Shown here: piece by piece, positions 1 to 13,986 of the stretch
Layout: the number at the start of each line of letters is the position of its first letter
How positions within the stretch are numbered: position 1 is the stretch's first letter
NCBI RefSeq assembly: GCF_000482805.1
Contig: NZ_KI519501.1
Coordinates: 61,020 to 125,019 of the forward strand
Direction of reading: 5' to 3'
Source: Deinococcus murrayi DSM 11303
GTDB lineage: Bacteria; Deinococcota; Deinococci; Deinococcales; Deinococcaceae
Length of the DNA stretch: 64,000 nt
Position numbers and translations under genes: made by a program
Notes under the pieces: generated by a model
Databases searched by the model: none
The model's input: only the letters and a program-made list of their open reading frames with translations
Told to the model about the DNA's origin: nothing

Positions 1-462
1 CTTCGGCGCGGGCGCGGGGGTGCCGCGGCCCTGGCCCGGTTCGCCGTGCTGGTGGCGCAGGCCGTGCGCGGCACCGTGTTTGCCGGGGCCACGCTCGTGG
101 TCACCGCGTCCAAGGGCACCCCGGCCCAGGCCGAAGCGCAGGGGGTCTTGCTGGAGTCGCTCCTTGAGGCGGGCCGCTCCCTCGGCGGAGAGGTCTCCGG
201 CACCCAGCGCTTGGTCTACGGTGGCGTTGCCCGCCGCGAGCGCTGCTGCCCGCAGGCGCTCGGTGCTCACGCCGAGGGCCGCCGCGAGCTTTTGGAGATA
301 GACCTGCGCGTAGTTGGTGCCGCTGGTCTGCGGCTGGGCCTGCGACTGCTGGGGCGTCTGTGTCTGGGCAGACGGCGTATTTCCGCTTGCTGCCAGCACC
401 AGGCCCGCGGTAAAGGGCAGCGCTGCAAGGACGAACAAGGCTGGACGGTTGGATTTGCTCAT
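1..462 (-). CDS. Secreted protein, N-terminal part (runs off the left edge)
   Basis: The frame is open from the window edge to an ATG at 462, so 154 codons are visible and the C-terminus lies outside. The start follows a GGAG Shine-Dalgarno about 7 nt upstream. Residues 1-25 form a signal peptide (basic MSKSNR, then a hydrophobic stretch ending in LAAS), so export is likely. A Gln/Thr/Pro-rich linker follows at about 28-46. Next comes a helical motif (LAAALGVSTERLRAAAL, then LSAEGAARLKERL) of the kind found in small exported helical proteins of the DUF2680/YckD type. The visible end is rich in Gly, His and Pro. The family link is a guess from pattern and the function is unknown. Confidence 0.6.
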   Translation of the reverse strand, partial: MSKSNRPALFVLAALPFTAGLVLAASGNTPSAQTQTPQQSQAQPQTSGTNYAQVYLQKLAAALGVSTERLRAAALAAGNATVDQALGAGDLSAEGAARLKERLQQDPLRFGLGRGALGRGDHERGPGKHGAAHGLRHQHGEPGQGRGTPAPAPK

Positions 463-654
463 GGGGTCACTCCTACGCGATGGACCTTTGCCCGGCGGAC
501 TTCACCGGGTCAGCGGCAGGGTGACGGGAAACGGTTAAGCGGGGGCTAGAGCAGCGCTCCGGCAGAGCCGGACAACGCCCCCGGTTTCTTCATCGGGCCT
601 TTGCTATGCTCCGGGACGCTGCGCGGGACCGCCGCGCTTCTTTCCCTTCCTGCC

Positions 655-1032
655 ATGTCTCAGCCCCCCGCCGACCGCTGCCGCCCGCTTTCCCTGAGGG
701 GGTGGGGGGCGGCGCTGCGGGCGTGGCCGGGGGTCTTGACGCTGCTGTCGGTGCTCGCGGTGCTGCTGGGCCAGCAAGCGCCCGCTCCGGCGGAGGGCGG
801 TTCCGGCCCGCGTGTGGCGGCAGTTCCGGTCGCCCCGGCGTTGCCGGAGTTTCGCGCCGCTCCTGCTCCGGCCCCCGCGGGACCGGGGGGCCTGCCCCTG
901 GGCACGCCGCCCGCACCCCGCTGGCAGCCACCGCCGCAGTGGGCGGGCACCGCGCCCCCCCGCGCCGAGGGGGCCTTCCGGCGACCGCTCAGCCTCGCCC
1001 TGCTGGGGCGGCGGCAGACGGATGGGGGCTAA
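655..1032 (+). CDS. Small membrane-anchored proline-rich hypothetical protein
   Basis: This is a 125-residue frame starting at ATG 655. It has one hydrophobic segment at about residues 21-38 (VLTLLSVLAVLLG) followed by a Pro/Ala/Gly-rich tail, so it would be a single-span protein with a disordered exported tail. No family is recognised. It ends 79 nt before secDF on the same strand. No clear Shine-Dalgarno or TAnnnT box was found for the chosen start, and high GC content makes long chance frames common here. It could be spurious. Confidence 0.4.
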   Translation: MSQPPADRCRPLSLRGWGAALRAWPGVLTLLSVLAVLLGQQAPAPAEGGSGPRVAAVPVAPALPEFRAAPAPAPAGPGGLPLGTPPAPRWQPPPQWAGTAPPRAEGAFRRPLSLALLGRRQTDGG

Positions 1033-1111
1033 TCCTCCCCCGCCTTGGCCCCGATATTTCTCTAGAGTCCTATTTTTTTCTTGCTCTTGCCTTTCCCTAG
1101 GAGTTCTTCGC

Positions 1112-3403
<2,292 letters not shown>

Positions 3404-3426
3404 GCCTCCCTTTCTCACCTCCGTGT

Positions 3427-3458
3427 GGGGGCGGCCTTCTGGGGGGAGGGCCGCCCCC
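3427..3458 (+). terminator. Hairpin after secDF
   Basis: A perfect 10-bp stem (GGGGGCGGCC pairing with GGCCGCCCCC) encloses a 12-nt loop, 23 nt after the secDF stop. There is no T-run, which is common for hairpins in such GC-rich DNA. A terminator or mRNA-stabilising role is inferred. Confidence 0.6.
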
Positions 3459-3577
3459 GCGCCGTGATTGGTGCCGCGCCGGAGTGCGCCTCCCGGCCCT
3501 CCACCGGCAACTCTTTCCTCCAACCCCCCTCTAACCGCCCGCCCCTACGCTGAGGGCACCCTTCAAGGAGGTGTCCT

Positions 3578-4354
3578 ATGAATCTGAATCCCCCGCACCC
3601 GGCTGACGACAACGATGACGAGATGATTGGCACCCTGCTGGGCCGCCGCCAGGCCCTGCGGCTGCTGGGGCTGGGGGGCGCGGCGGCGCTGGCGGCGGGC
3701 GGGGTGCTGGCCCAGCGGGGAGCGGGCGGCACCAGCGCGGGCACGAGCGGCGTGACCGGGCTGCCCGGCTGCGTGGTGCGCCCCGCCATGACCGAGGGGC
3801 CGTTTTACGTGGACGAGGGACTGCGCCGGAGCGACATCCGCCGGGACACCACGACCGGGCAGGTGAGCGCGGGCGTGCCGCTGACGCTGGAGTTCGTGAC
3901 GTCGCGGGTGGCGGTGGGCGGCTGCACACCCCGCCAAAACGTGTTGGTGGATGTGTGGCAGTGTGACGCGCTGGGCGTGTACTCCGGCGTTGCGGGCAAT
4001 ACCGGGGACTTTCTGCGCGGTGCGCAGGTCACGGACGCGCGGGGGCGGGCCACCTTCACCACCGTCTATCCGGGGTGGTATCCGGGCCGGGCAGTCCACA
4101 TCCACTTCAAGCTGCGGCCCCTCGACGCGGCGGGGCGGGTGACGGGCGAGTTCACCTCGCAGCTCTTCTTCCCGGAGGAGGTCACCGACCGGGTGCACGC
4201 CCGCGTCCCTTACAACCGCAAGGGGCGGCGCACCACGCTCAACGCCCAGGACGGCATCTACCGCAACGGCGGCAATCAGCTCCTGCTGAGCCTGACAGGC
4301 AGCCCGGAGCAGGGCTACCGAGCGACGTTCGACGTGGGGCTGAATATCGGCTGA
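3578..4354 (+). CDS. Intradiol ring-cleavage dioxygenase-like protein
   Basis: The family opens catechol or protocatechuate rings between the two hydroxyls with a non-haem Fe(III). All four expected iron ligands are visible: Tyr77 (GPFYVDE), Tyr168 (YPGWYPGR), and His174 and His176 (VHIHF). The N-terminus has GRRQALRLLGLGG followed by a hydrophobic Ala/Gly stretch, which resembles a Tat signal, so the protein may be exported folded. It is 258 residues long, with AAGGAGG upstream of the ATG. No other ring-degradation genes lie nearby, so the substrate is unknown. Its 3' end overlaps the convergent next gene by 40 nt. Confidence 0.85.
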   Translation: MNLNPPHPADDNDDEMIGTLLGRRQALRLLGLGGAAALAAGGVLAQRGAGGTSAGTSGVTGLPGCVVRPAMTEGPFYVDEGLRRSDIRRDTTTGQVSAGVPLTLEFVTSRVAVGGCTPRQNVLVDVWQCDALGVYSGVAGNTGDFLRGAQVTDARGRATFTTVYPGWYPGRAVHIHFKLRPLDAAGRVTGEFTSQLFFPEEVTDRVHARVPYNRKGRRTTLNAQDGIYRNGGNQLLLSLTGSPEQGYRATFDVGLNIG

Positions 4355-4725
4355 GGTGCCTGCGCCCGTTCAGCCACCCGCCGCATCAGGTCCTTGAGCG
4401 TCGTCACCGCCCGCAGTTCGGAGGCCGGAAGCCACTCTTGCAGGGTGTCATCCGGCCTCAGTTCGTAGACGGCGGGGAGCGGCACGTCCCGCAGGCCGAA
4501 CTCGGCGGCCAGTTCGTCGCGGTGGAGGAAGCGAACCTCGCGCCCCAGCCCACGCACGAAGTCGCGCCACTCGCGCCGCATCCCCAGCGGCCCATAGGTC
4601 ACCGCGCACAGCGAGCAGGCATAGGTCTGGGGCGAGACGGTCTTGTGCCACAGGTCCTTCAGCCCGTTGAGGGGGCCGCCGTCGGCGTTGTAGACGAAGA
4701 GGAGGACCGGGCGCTCGGCGGGCAT
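4315..4725 (-). CDS. Small conserved-looking protein with a CxxC motif
   Basis: This 136-residue protein of unknown function starts at ATG 4725, supported by a TACCCT box at 4732-4737 that leaves 6 nt to the start (a leaderless signal). The sequence opens with a short beta strand (PVLLFVYNADGG), then CSLCAVTYG and several Trp and Arg residues. The CxxC and the strand pattern are loosely reminiscent of thioredoxin-like or thiol proteins, but no family is recognised. It is divergent from ccdA, with promoters about 70 nt apart, and overlaps the 3' end of the dioxygenase gene by 40 nt. Confidence 0.7.
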   Translation of the reverse strand: MPAERPVLLFVYNADGGPLNGLKDLWHKTVSPQTYACSLCAVTYGPLGMRREWRDFVRGLGREVRFLHRDELAAEFGLRDVPLPAVYELRPDDTLQEWLPASELRAVTTLKDLMRRVAERAQAPQPIFSPTSNVAR

Positions 4726-4816
4726 GACCCCAGGGTAGGCGCGGAAGGCGGGCGCGACCGCGAGGCTGCCCACAGGGGGGACGCCCGGCCCTCCCCCGCC
4801 CCGCTAGACTCGGCCC

Positions 4817-5500
<684 letters not shown>

Positions 5501-5502
5501 GG

Positions 5503-5638
5503 GGCGTGTCGCTCGTAGCCTGTAGCTCGTGGAGGGAGAAGACTCCAGCCTCTCCCTCTGCTTTTGCCGGTTCGGGGATGACCCACTCCCCATGAGCCGG
5601 AGTCCAGCTTCCCCGGTCCCCTCCACAGGCGACACGCC
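5503..5638. repeat. Nested inverted-repeat element between ccdA and ccmA
   Basis: Outer arms of 10 bp match perfectly (GGCGTGTCGC at 5503-5512, GCGACACGCC at 5629-5638). A middle pair (GACTCC at 5541-5546, GGAGTC at 5599-5604) and an inner pair (GGGGA at 5574-5578, TCCCC at 5587-5591) are nested inside. The right arm continues as a tandem heptamer (ACACGCC) to about 5652. It resembles the small intergenic repeats of Deinococcus. The chosen ccmA ATG lies just after the inner hairpin, so the element supplies the gene's 5' end. Confidence 0.55.
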
Positions 5639-6281
5639 ACACGCCACACGCCCCTACGCCCTCCAGCTCCGCGGTCTCTGGCTGCGGCTGGGCCGCGAGG
5701 TCATCCTGCGGGGGGTGACGCTGGACGTGCCCGTCGGGGAGGGCGTGACACTGCTCGGCGAGAACGGCGCGGGCAAGACCACGCTGCTGCGGGTGCTCGC
5801 GTCGGGGCTGCGGCCCACGCGGGGCGAGGGGCGGGTGCTGGGCTATGACCTGCGTGACGGGCGGGCGGTGCGCGAGCACGTTCACCTCATGCCGGTGGAT
5901 GGGGGGCTATACCCGGACCTGACCTGCGCCGAGAATCTGGCCTTTGCCCTGCGGATGCACGGGCAGCCCGGCGACGTGGCGAGGGCGCTCACGCGGGTGG
6001 GGCTGGCGGGCGTGGCGGGACGGCGGGCGCGGTTCCTCTCGGCGGGGATGCGCAAGCGGCTGGCGCTGGTACGGGCCTGGCTGCTGGCCCGCCCGGTCAC
6101 GCTGGTGGATGAACCCTTCGCCAACCTCGACGAGGGGGGGCGGGCGCTGGTGCTGGAGCTGCTGGGCGACCTCGCGGCGCGGGGCGTGACGCTGGTGGTC
6201 GCCGCGCATGAGCCGGGGCTGGCGCGGCGAGTGGCCCCACGGGCGCTGCGGCTGGCGGGCGGCACACTGGAGGAGGCGTGA
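5592..6281 (+). CDS. ccmA: Heme exporter ABC transporter ATP-binding protein CcmA
   Basis: CcmA is the ATPase of the CcmABCD complex that releases holo-CcmE from CcmC. It has Walker A (GENGAGKTT), a signature region read as LSAGMRKRLAL, Walker B (VTLVDEPFANLD) and the switch histidine (VVAAHEPG). The ATG at 5592 gives 229 residues, but about the first 23 (Ser, Pro and Thr rich) come from the upstream repeat element and are unlike normal CcmA. The conserved protein begins near YALQLRGL. No better start was found inside. The stop overlaps the ccmB GTG by 4 nt, so the two are translationally coupled. Confidence 0.9.
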   Translation: MSRSPASPVPSTGDTPHATRPYALQLRGLWLRLGREVILRGVTLDVPVGEGVTLLGENGAGKTTLLRVLASGLRPTRGEGRVLGYDLRDGRAVREHVHLMPVDGGLYPDLTCAENLAFALRMHGQPGDVARALTRVGLAGVAGRRARFLSAGMRKRLALVRAWLLARPVTLVDEPFANLDEGGRALVLELLGDLAARGVTLVVAAHEPGLARRVAPRALRLAGGTLEEA

Positions 6282-6970
6282 AATCCGCCCTCACCGTCGC
6301 GGCCAAGGACCTGCGGGTGGCCGGGCGAACGCGCGACACGCTGCTCGCCACCGCCTTTTTTGCCGGGCTGGTGCTGCTGGTGCTGGGCCTCGCGCTGGGC
6401 GGGGACACGGCAGGTCGCACCCCCACGCAGACGGCGGGGCTGGCGGCAGGGGCGGTGTGGACCGCCCTCGCGCTCGCGGCGGCGGTGGGGGCGGGGCGGG
6501 CTTTTGCGCAGGAGCAGGAGGCGGGAGCGCTGGAGCAACTGCTGCTGTATCCGGGGCCGCACGGGGCGCTGTACCTGGGCAAGCTGCTGGGGGTGTTGGG
6601 GCCGCTCGCGGTGGTGGCGGCCTTCACCCTGCCCACCGGGCTGCTGCTGTTCGGGGCGGCGGGAGCCGGGCAGGGGGTGCCGTGGGGGGCGCTTTTCCTC
6701 GTGACGGGGCTGGGCATCCTGGGCCTCGGGGCGGGGACCACCTTTTACAGCGCCATCACGGTCAATCTGCGGGCCAGAGAAGCCCTGCTGCCCGCGCTGG
6801 CCTTTCCCATCCTCGTGCCCGTGGTCATTGCCACCGTCAAGGCGACGGGCCTCCTCCTCGCAGACGGCTGGTCGGACGAGGTCACGACCTGGCTGGTCTT
6901 TCTGGCGGGCTTTGACGTGGGCACAGTGATTTTGGCAACCCTGCTGTTCGGGTTTGCGGTGGAGGGGTAG
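6278..6970 (+). CDS. ccmB: Heme exporter membrane protein CcmB
   Basis: CcmB is the membrane partner of CcmA in System I cytochrome c maturation. The 230-residue protein has six hydrophobic segments and the family's N-terminal pattern (KDLRVAGRTRDTLLATAFFA) and cytoplasmic loop (AFAQEQEAGALEQLLLYPG). The start is GTG at 6278, in the GTGA overlap with ccmA. Its stop lies almost against the stop of the convergent lipoprotein gene, and the pathway resumes with ccmC about 1 kb later. Confidence 0.92.
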   Translation: MKSALTVAAKDLRVAGRTRDTLLATAFFAGLVLLVLGLALGGDTAGRTPTQTAGLAAGAVWTALALAAAVGAGRAFAQEQEAGALEQLLLYPGPHGALYLGKLLGVLGPLAVVAAFTLPTGLLLFGAAGAGQGVPWGALFLVTGLGILGLGAGTTFYSAITVNLRAREALLPALAFPILVPVVIATVKATGLLLADGWSDEVTTWLVFLAGFDVGTVILATLLFGFAVEG

Positions 6971-6972
6971 CC

Positions 6973-7692
<720 letters not shown>

Positions 7693-7926
7693 GGGGCCTC
7701 CGGGGAAGGGGCAAAGGGGGAAAGCGGCTGGGCATTTACGGTACCAGCAAGCCGCCGCCAGCCGCCAGCGAGAAAGACCTCCGAGCTGAGCGGCCCTCTT
7801 CCCCACCGGGGACACTCGCACTTGCCCCCTCATCCCCGGAGACGCAATCTTCTGAATACGAAGGATTCCTGCGCCTGCGGGCCTCATGGGAGAGGAAGTG
7901 GGCACAGGTCAGAATAGGGAGCTGAG

Positions 7927-8637
7927 ATGAAACAAGACCGCGTGACGACGGGGCTGGGCCTCGCCACCCTGCTGAGCCTGGGGGTGGCCATAGCGCTCGG
8001 CCTGAGTGCGCCGCTGGATGTCAACCAGGGGTCGCTGGTGCGTCTGTTTTTCGTGCATGTCCCCAGCGCGTGGCTGAGTTACCTCGCCTACGGCGGCACC
8101 GGCCTGTTCGGGCTGCTGTACCTGCTGACCCGGCAGCGCCGCTGGGACCGCCTCGCGCTGGCGAGCGCCGAGATTGGCGTGCTCTTTACGGTGTCCACCA
8201 TCGTGGGGGGGATGCTGTGGGCCAAGCCGACCTGGGGCGCGTACTGGGTGTGGGACGCCCGGCTGACGACCACTGCCCTGAGCCTGGTGATCTACGGCGG
8301 CTACCTCTTGATTCGCTCGCTGATAGACGACCCCGACCGCCGCGCCCGCGTGGCCGCCGTGGTGGGGCTGGTGGGCACCCTGTACGTGCCCATCAACTAC
8401 ATGGCGGTGGAGTGGTGGCGCGGGGTGCACCAGACGCAGACCTTGAAGCTGCTAGGAGGCATTCGCTTTGACGCCGCGCCCATCTACGGCTGGGTGCTGC
8501 TCGTCGCGACCCTCGCCTTTACGCTGCTGTACGCCTACCTGCTGCGGGTGCGCGGCATTCTGGCCGCTCGCGAGGAGGCCCGCGAGGAACGCGAACTGAT
8601 GGAAGACCTGAAGAGCATGGAGGCCTTGCGTGGATAA
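7927..8637 (+). CDS. ccmC: Heme exporter protein CcmC
   Basis: CcmC loads haem onto CcmE at the outer face of the membrane. The 236-residue protein has six spans and the tryptophan-rich haem-handling signature (WGAYWVWDARLTT near residue 106), with conserved histidines in the outer loops (for example FFVHVPSAWLSY). GGGAG lies about 10 nt before the ATG. The stop overlaps the ccmD start by 8 nt. A 233-nt intergenic region upstream, holding two copies of a GCCGCCA heptamer, probably carries a promoter for the second half of the locus. Confidence 0.93.
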   Translation: MKQDRVTTGLGLATLLSLGVAIALGLSAPLDVNQGSLVRLFFVHVPSAWLSYLAYGGTGLFGLLYLLTRQRRWDRLALASAEIGVLFTVSTIVGGMLWAKPTWGAYWVWDARLTTTALSLVIYGGYLLIRSLIDDPDRRARVAAVVGLVGTLYVPINYMAVEWWRGVHQTQTLKLLGGIRFDAAPIYGWVLLVATLAFTLLYAYLLRVRGILAAREEAREERELMEDLKSMEALRG

Positions 8638-8752
8638 GTACACCGGATACGTCGTGGTCGTGTACGCCGTGACCTTCCTGCTGCTCGCGGGGTACCTGGG
8701 CTGGGTGTGGTGGCGGCTGCGGCAGGTGCGGGGCGAGGAGGACCGGCGATGA
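8630..8752 (+). CDS. ccmD: Heme exporter protein CcmD
   Basis: This 40-residue single-span protein begins with GTG (VDKYTGYVVVVYAVTFLLL) and ends in a basic and acidic tail ([12 protein letters not shown]). Size, one membrane helix and position between ccmC and ccmE identify CcmD, which stabilises the CcmABC-CcmE complex. It overlaps ccmC by 8 nt and the ccmE ATG by 4 nt, so it is coupled to both. Confidence 0.85.
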   Translation: MDKYTGYVVVVYAVTFLLLAGYLGWVWWRLRQVRGEEDRR

Positions 8753-9207
8753 CAGCCCCCACCCCTCTGCCCCAGGCGCGGCGGCGCAAGCGCAACCCGC
8801 TGCCCACCGTGCTGGGTGTGCTCGCGCTCGTGGGCCTGACGGGCTTCCTGGCCTTTGGAAACCTGGGCAAGAGCCTGGAATACTTCGTGACGCCCAGCGA
8901 GTACGTGCAGCAGCGGGCCGAGCTGGAGGGCCGCCCGCTGCGCATCGGCGGGCTGGTCAAGGCCGTGGAGTACAACCCGCAGACGCTGGACCTGCGCTTT
9001 AACGTGACCGACGGCAGCGCCACCTTTCCGGTGCAGTACCGGGGGGCCGTGAGCGACCTCTTCAAGGAAAATCAGGGGGTCGTGGTGCGCGGTGAGTTCC
9101 AGGGGGAGACCTTCCACGCCTCTGAACTTGTGGTGAAGCACTCCGAGGAGTACCACGTGCCGCAGACGCAGGCGGAGCTGAAGGACCTGTTGCGGCAGGC
9201 CGAGTGA
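8749..9207 (+). CDS. ccmE: Cytochrome c-type biogenesis haem chaperone CcmE
   Basis: CcmE binds haem covalently and delivers it to CcmF. The 152-residue protein has a basic N-terminus, one membrane anchor (about 21-38) and an OB-fold beta barrel. The haem-attaching histidine is in [11 protein letters not shown], the usual HxxxY form rather than the CxxxY variant. The ATG at 8749 overlaps the ccmD stop. The next gene, ccmF, begins 13 nt later. Confidence 0.93.
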   Translation: MTAPTPLPQARRRKRNPLPTVLGVLALVGLTGFLAFGNLGKSLEYFVTPSEYVQQRAELEGRPLRIGGLVKAVEYNPQTLDLRFNVTDGSATFPVQYRGAVSDLFKENQGVVVRGEFQGETFHASELVVKHSEEYHVPQTQAELKDLLRQAE

Positions 9208-9220
9208 GGCGGCCCGTACC

Positions 9221-11203
<1,983 letters not shown>

Positions 11204-11297
11204 GGGCACCCAGGATGAACCCAGGAGCGAAGGCCCCTCCACCCCGGCCCTCCCCCACGAGGAGGGAAGGAGAAGCAGGAACAGCGAGTGACCCACC

Positions 11298-11879
11298 ATG
11301 ACTGACCTCTCCCCCCTTTCCAACCAGACCCCCACTCCCGCGCCCCTGTGGCGGCGGCTGCTGCCGCCCGTGCTCGCGGCGGGCCTCGTCGCGGTGCTGG
11401 GCGCGGCGCTGCTCAGCCCCTCGCGCAACGCCACCGACGGCGGCCCGCTGGTGGGCAAACCCGCCCCGGACTTCACTCTAGAAAGCCTCGACGGGGCACA
11501 GGTGAGCCTCGCTGCCCTGCGGGGCCGCCCGGTGGTGCTGAACTTCTGGGCCTCCTGGTGCGGGCCTTGCCGCGAAGAAGCGCCCCTCTTTCGCGAACTG
11601 AGCGAACAACGGGGCGGCGAAGGCGGCCTTGCCATCCTGGGCATCCTCTTTCAGGAGAACAAGGAAGAAAATGCCCGCGCCTTTATCCGCGAGTACGCCC
11701 TCGCCTATCCCAACTTGCGCGACCCCGGTGCCAAGGCCGCCATCAACTACGGGCTGACGGGCATCCCGGAGACGGTCTTTATCGATAAGGCGGGCACCAT
11801 CCGCCACGTGGACCGGGGCGGCCTGAGCCGCGAGCGGCTGAACGTGGGGCTGGAAAAGATAGGGGTGAAGGGGATTTGA
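11298..11879 (+). CDS. ccmG: Thiol:disulfide interchange protein CcmG/DsbE
   Basis: This is a membrane-anchored thioredoxin-fold protein that passes electrons from CcdA to the apocytochrome and CcmH cysteines. It has an anchor at about residues 19-39, the [10 protein letters not shown] opening of the fold, the redox site WASWCGPCR near 84 and the cis-Pro GIPETVFID near 156. The length of 193 residues is normal. The stop overlaps the TTG start of ccmH. Confidence 0.92.
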   Translation: MTDLSPLSNQTPTPAPLWRRLLPPVLAAGLVAVLGAALLSPSRNATDGGPLVGKPAPDFTLESLDGAQVSLAALRGRPVVLNFWASWCGPCREEAPLFRELSEQRGGEGGLAILGILFQENKEENARAFIREYALAYPNLRDPGAKAAINYGLTGIPETVFIDKAGTIRHVDRGGLSRERLNVGLEKIGVKGI

Positions 11880-12373
11880 AGCTGTCCATTTCCAGCCGCC
11901 AGCCGCCCGCGAGGAGGCTGTTGCCGCTGGTCTTCAGCCTGGTGCTCTGTAGTGCCGCCGCGCTGACGCCGGAGCAGGCGGCGCGGGCAGAGGCCATTGG
12001 GCAAAACCTGCGCTGCCCCATCTGCACCGGGGAGCCGATTACCCAGAGCACGAATGACCTCAGCCGCGACATGATGCGCGACGTGCGCGAGCAGGTGGCG
12101 GCGGGGCGCACGGACGCGGAGATTTACAGCTATTTCGCGGCGCGGTACGGCAACTTCGTGCTGCTCAACCCGCCCAGGGAGGGCGTCGGCCTGCTGTTGT
12201 GGGGCGCGCCGCTCGCGGCACTGGGGGCGGGGGGCTTCGTGCTGTGGCGCTTCCTGCGGCGCAGGACGACAGCCACCCCTGCCGTCACGACCGCCGGGGA
12301 GGAGGACGACCCCTATGACCCCTACCTCGCAGAGGTGCGGCGGCGGACGCGGCAGGGGGGGGAGGGAGCATGA
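11876..12373 (+). CDS. ccmH: Cytochrome c maturation protein CcmH (CcmH/CycL type)
   Basis: CcmH holds the apocytochrome c thiols for haem attachment. The redox motif is LRCPIC near residue 45 in a three-helix domain, followed by a membrane anchor near 104-124 and a charged cytoplasmic tail. The TTG start at 11876 sits in a 4-nt overlap with ccmG. The first codons cross a CCAGCCG-type heptamer repeat at 11892-11907, which makes the signal peptide start unusual; a later TTG within the hydrophobic stretch cannot be excluded. The stop overlaps the next ATG. Confidence 0.9.
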   Translation: MKLSISSRQPPARRLLPLVFSLVLCSAAALTPEQAARAEAIGQNLRCPICTGEPITQSTNDLSRDMMRDVREQVAAGRTDAEIYSYFAARYGNFVLLNPPREGVGLLLWGAPLAALGAGGFVLWRFLRRRTTATPAVTTAGEEDDPYDPYLAEVRRRTRQGGEGA

Positions 12374-13422
12374 CCCTCAGCCTCGTTGTGCTGGCCCTCA
12401 TCGTGGGGGTGTCGCTGTGGCTGGTCCTCTCGCCGCTGGGGAGGGGCGCGCCAGACGACCCCGACGCCCCCGAACGCGAACGCCTCCGCCAGGAGCTTGA
12501 CCGCCTGTACGGGGAACTCGCGGCCCTCACCGACGAGCGGCGGCGGCCCGACCTAGAGCGCCGCGCCGCACTGACCCTGCGGGCGCTGGACGCGCTGCCG
12601 CCCGCGCCGCCCCCGGCAAGCCGCGCCGGGGCCACCCGCCGCCTCGCCCTGCTGGGGGTGGGCGTCGCCGCGCTGGTCACCGCCGCAGGAGCCGTGACCT
12701 TCATCCCCCGCTGGCAGCTTGCGGCCCTCACCCCGCGGGAGGCGGGGGCGGTGCAGCAAGCACTCGCCCTGCCGGAGTTGCGCCGCCGCGCCGAGGCCAG
12801 CCGCTCGGTCGCCGACGCGCTGGCCTGGGGCCGGGCCGCCTTCGATGCTGGCCGCTATGACGAGGCGGCGAGCGCGTACGCGGCAGCCCTGCGGCTGGAC
12901 CCCCGGCAGCCCGAAGCGCTGCGGCGGCTGGGCATCCTGCTGCTGACCCGGCCCGCCCAAAACGGCCAACCGCTGGGCGAACAAGAAGCCGGGCAGGCCT
13001 TTTTGCTCGTGCGCACCGCCGCGCAGCTCGCCCCCGACGACGCCGAGTCGCAACTCTTTCTGGGCTTCGCGCTCGCCCGCTTCGGTCAGGACGAAGCGGC
13101 GCTGACCGCCCTGGAGCGCTACCGCACCCTCAACCCTGCGGGCCGCGACGCCGACGAGACCATCACCGCCATTCGCGCCCGGCAAAACGAGTCGAATCCC
13201 GGCCTGCGCGTGTACGCCGCGAGCTGCGCGAGTTGCCATGGGGCCAGCGGCGGCGGCGGGGCGCTCGGTCCCAACCTGCGGGTCTCTCGCCTCTCGCGCG
13301 ACGCGCTGCGGCAAGTCATCGTGCAGGGCAGGGGGGCCATGCCCGCCTATCCCGACCTGAAGCCGAACGAGCTAACCGCCCTGCTGGACGTGCTGGAGCG
13401 CTGGCAAAAGGGAGGCTCGTGA
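12370..13422 (+). CDS. CcmI-like TPR protein fused to a cytochrome c domain
   Basis: The 350 residues read in order as: first span (4-20), a short coiled segment, second span (about 91-112), TPR-like helices (about 150-260) and a compact C-terminal cytochrome c domain. The first part matches CcmI/CycH, the chaperone that hands unfolded apocytochrome to the lyase, and its place after ccmH fits. The last part has the haem-binding CASCH at 286-290 and a likely axial Met324 in [10 protein letters not shown] haem protein joined to CcmI is not the usual arrangement. It overlaps both ccmH and the Rieske gene by 4 nt or less. Confidence 0.85.
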   Translation: MTLSLVVLALIVGVSLWLVLSPLGRGAPDDPDAPERERLRQELDRLYGELAALTDERRRPDLERRAALTLRALDALPPAPPPASRAGATRRLALLGVGVAALVTAAGAVTFIPRWQLAALTPREAGAVQQALALPELRRRAEASRSVADALAWGRAAFDAGRYDEAASAYAAALRLDPRQPEALRRLGILLLTRPAQNGQPLGEQEAGQAFLLVRTAAQLAPDDAESQLFLGFALARFGQDEAALTALERYRTLNPAGRDADETITAIRARQNESNPGLRVYAASCASCHGASGGGGALGPNLRVSRLSRDALRQVIVQGRGAMPAYPDLKPNELTALLDVLERWQKGGS

Positions 13423-13985
13423 AGCTCAGCCGTCGCCGCCTGCTGGAGCACTGGTGGGTGCTGCCCGTCGCGGGCACGCTGGGCACCTTCGGGTATATGG
13501 GCTACTACGCCGCGCGGGTGACCCTGGGCAAGCGGAGGGCGGGTGCGCCGGAGTTCGTGCCGGGGGCGGCGGTGCGGGTGGCCGCGCTCTCCGAGCTGGC
13601 CGGCCCGTGGGCGGAGGTGCCCTTCTCCTACGACGGTCGTCCCTGCGTGGCTCTGCGGTTGCCGGAGGCGGTCCCCGGCGGCCTGAGCGTGGAGGGGGGC
13701 CGCCACTACGCCGCCTACAGCCGCATCTGCACGCATCTGGGCTGTCCGGTGGTCCTCGTGCGCGACCCGGAGGTACTGGCCTTTGCCTACAACTACCGCC
13801 CGCCCCGCGAGGACCAGCACCCGCAACTGGGTTGCCCCTGCCACTACAGTGTCTTTGACCCCCTCAGGGCGGGCGAGGCCGTCTTCGGAAAAGCGAACGG
13901 GCCACTGCCCCGCGTGCGGTTGGAGGCGCGGGGCGGCGACCTGTACGCGACGGGCATCGAACCCGCGCCGCCGCTGGGGGGCTAG
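13419..13985 (+). CDS. Rieske [2Fe-2S] iron-sulfur protein
   Basis: This 188-residue protein has a basic N-terminus, one membrane span (about 12-33) and a Rieske domain. The cluster ligands are in CTHLGC (104-109) and CPCHY (139-143), with the paired cysteines of quinol-oxidising bc-type proteins. It is probably an electron carrier between menaquinol and cytochrome c, facing outside. The GTG start at 13419 overlaps the previous stop, so it is made together with the cytochrome c fusion protein. No cytochrome b gene is adjacent. Confidence 0.9.
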   Translation: MKLSRRRLLEHWWVLPVAGTLGTFGYMGYYAARVTLGKRRAGAPEFVPGAAVRVAALSELAGPWAEVPFSYDGRPCVALRLPEAVPGGLSVEGGRHYAAYSRICTHLGCPVVLVRDPEVLAFAYNYRPPREDQHPQLGCPCHYSVFDPLRAGEAVFGKANGPLPRVRLEARGGDLYATGIEPAPPLGG

Positions 13986-13986
13986 C

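Noticed and set aside
812..1111. Upstream extension of the secDF frame by 100 codons
   Set aside because: The extension is Arg/Pro rich and overlaps a plausible small frame; GTG 1112 has AGGAG and precedes the first membrane span.
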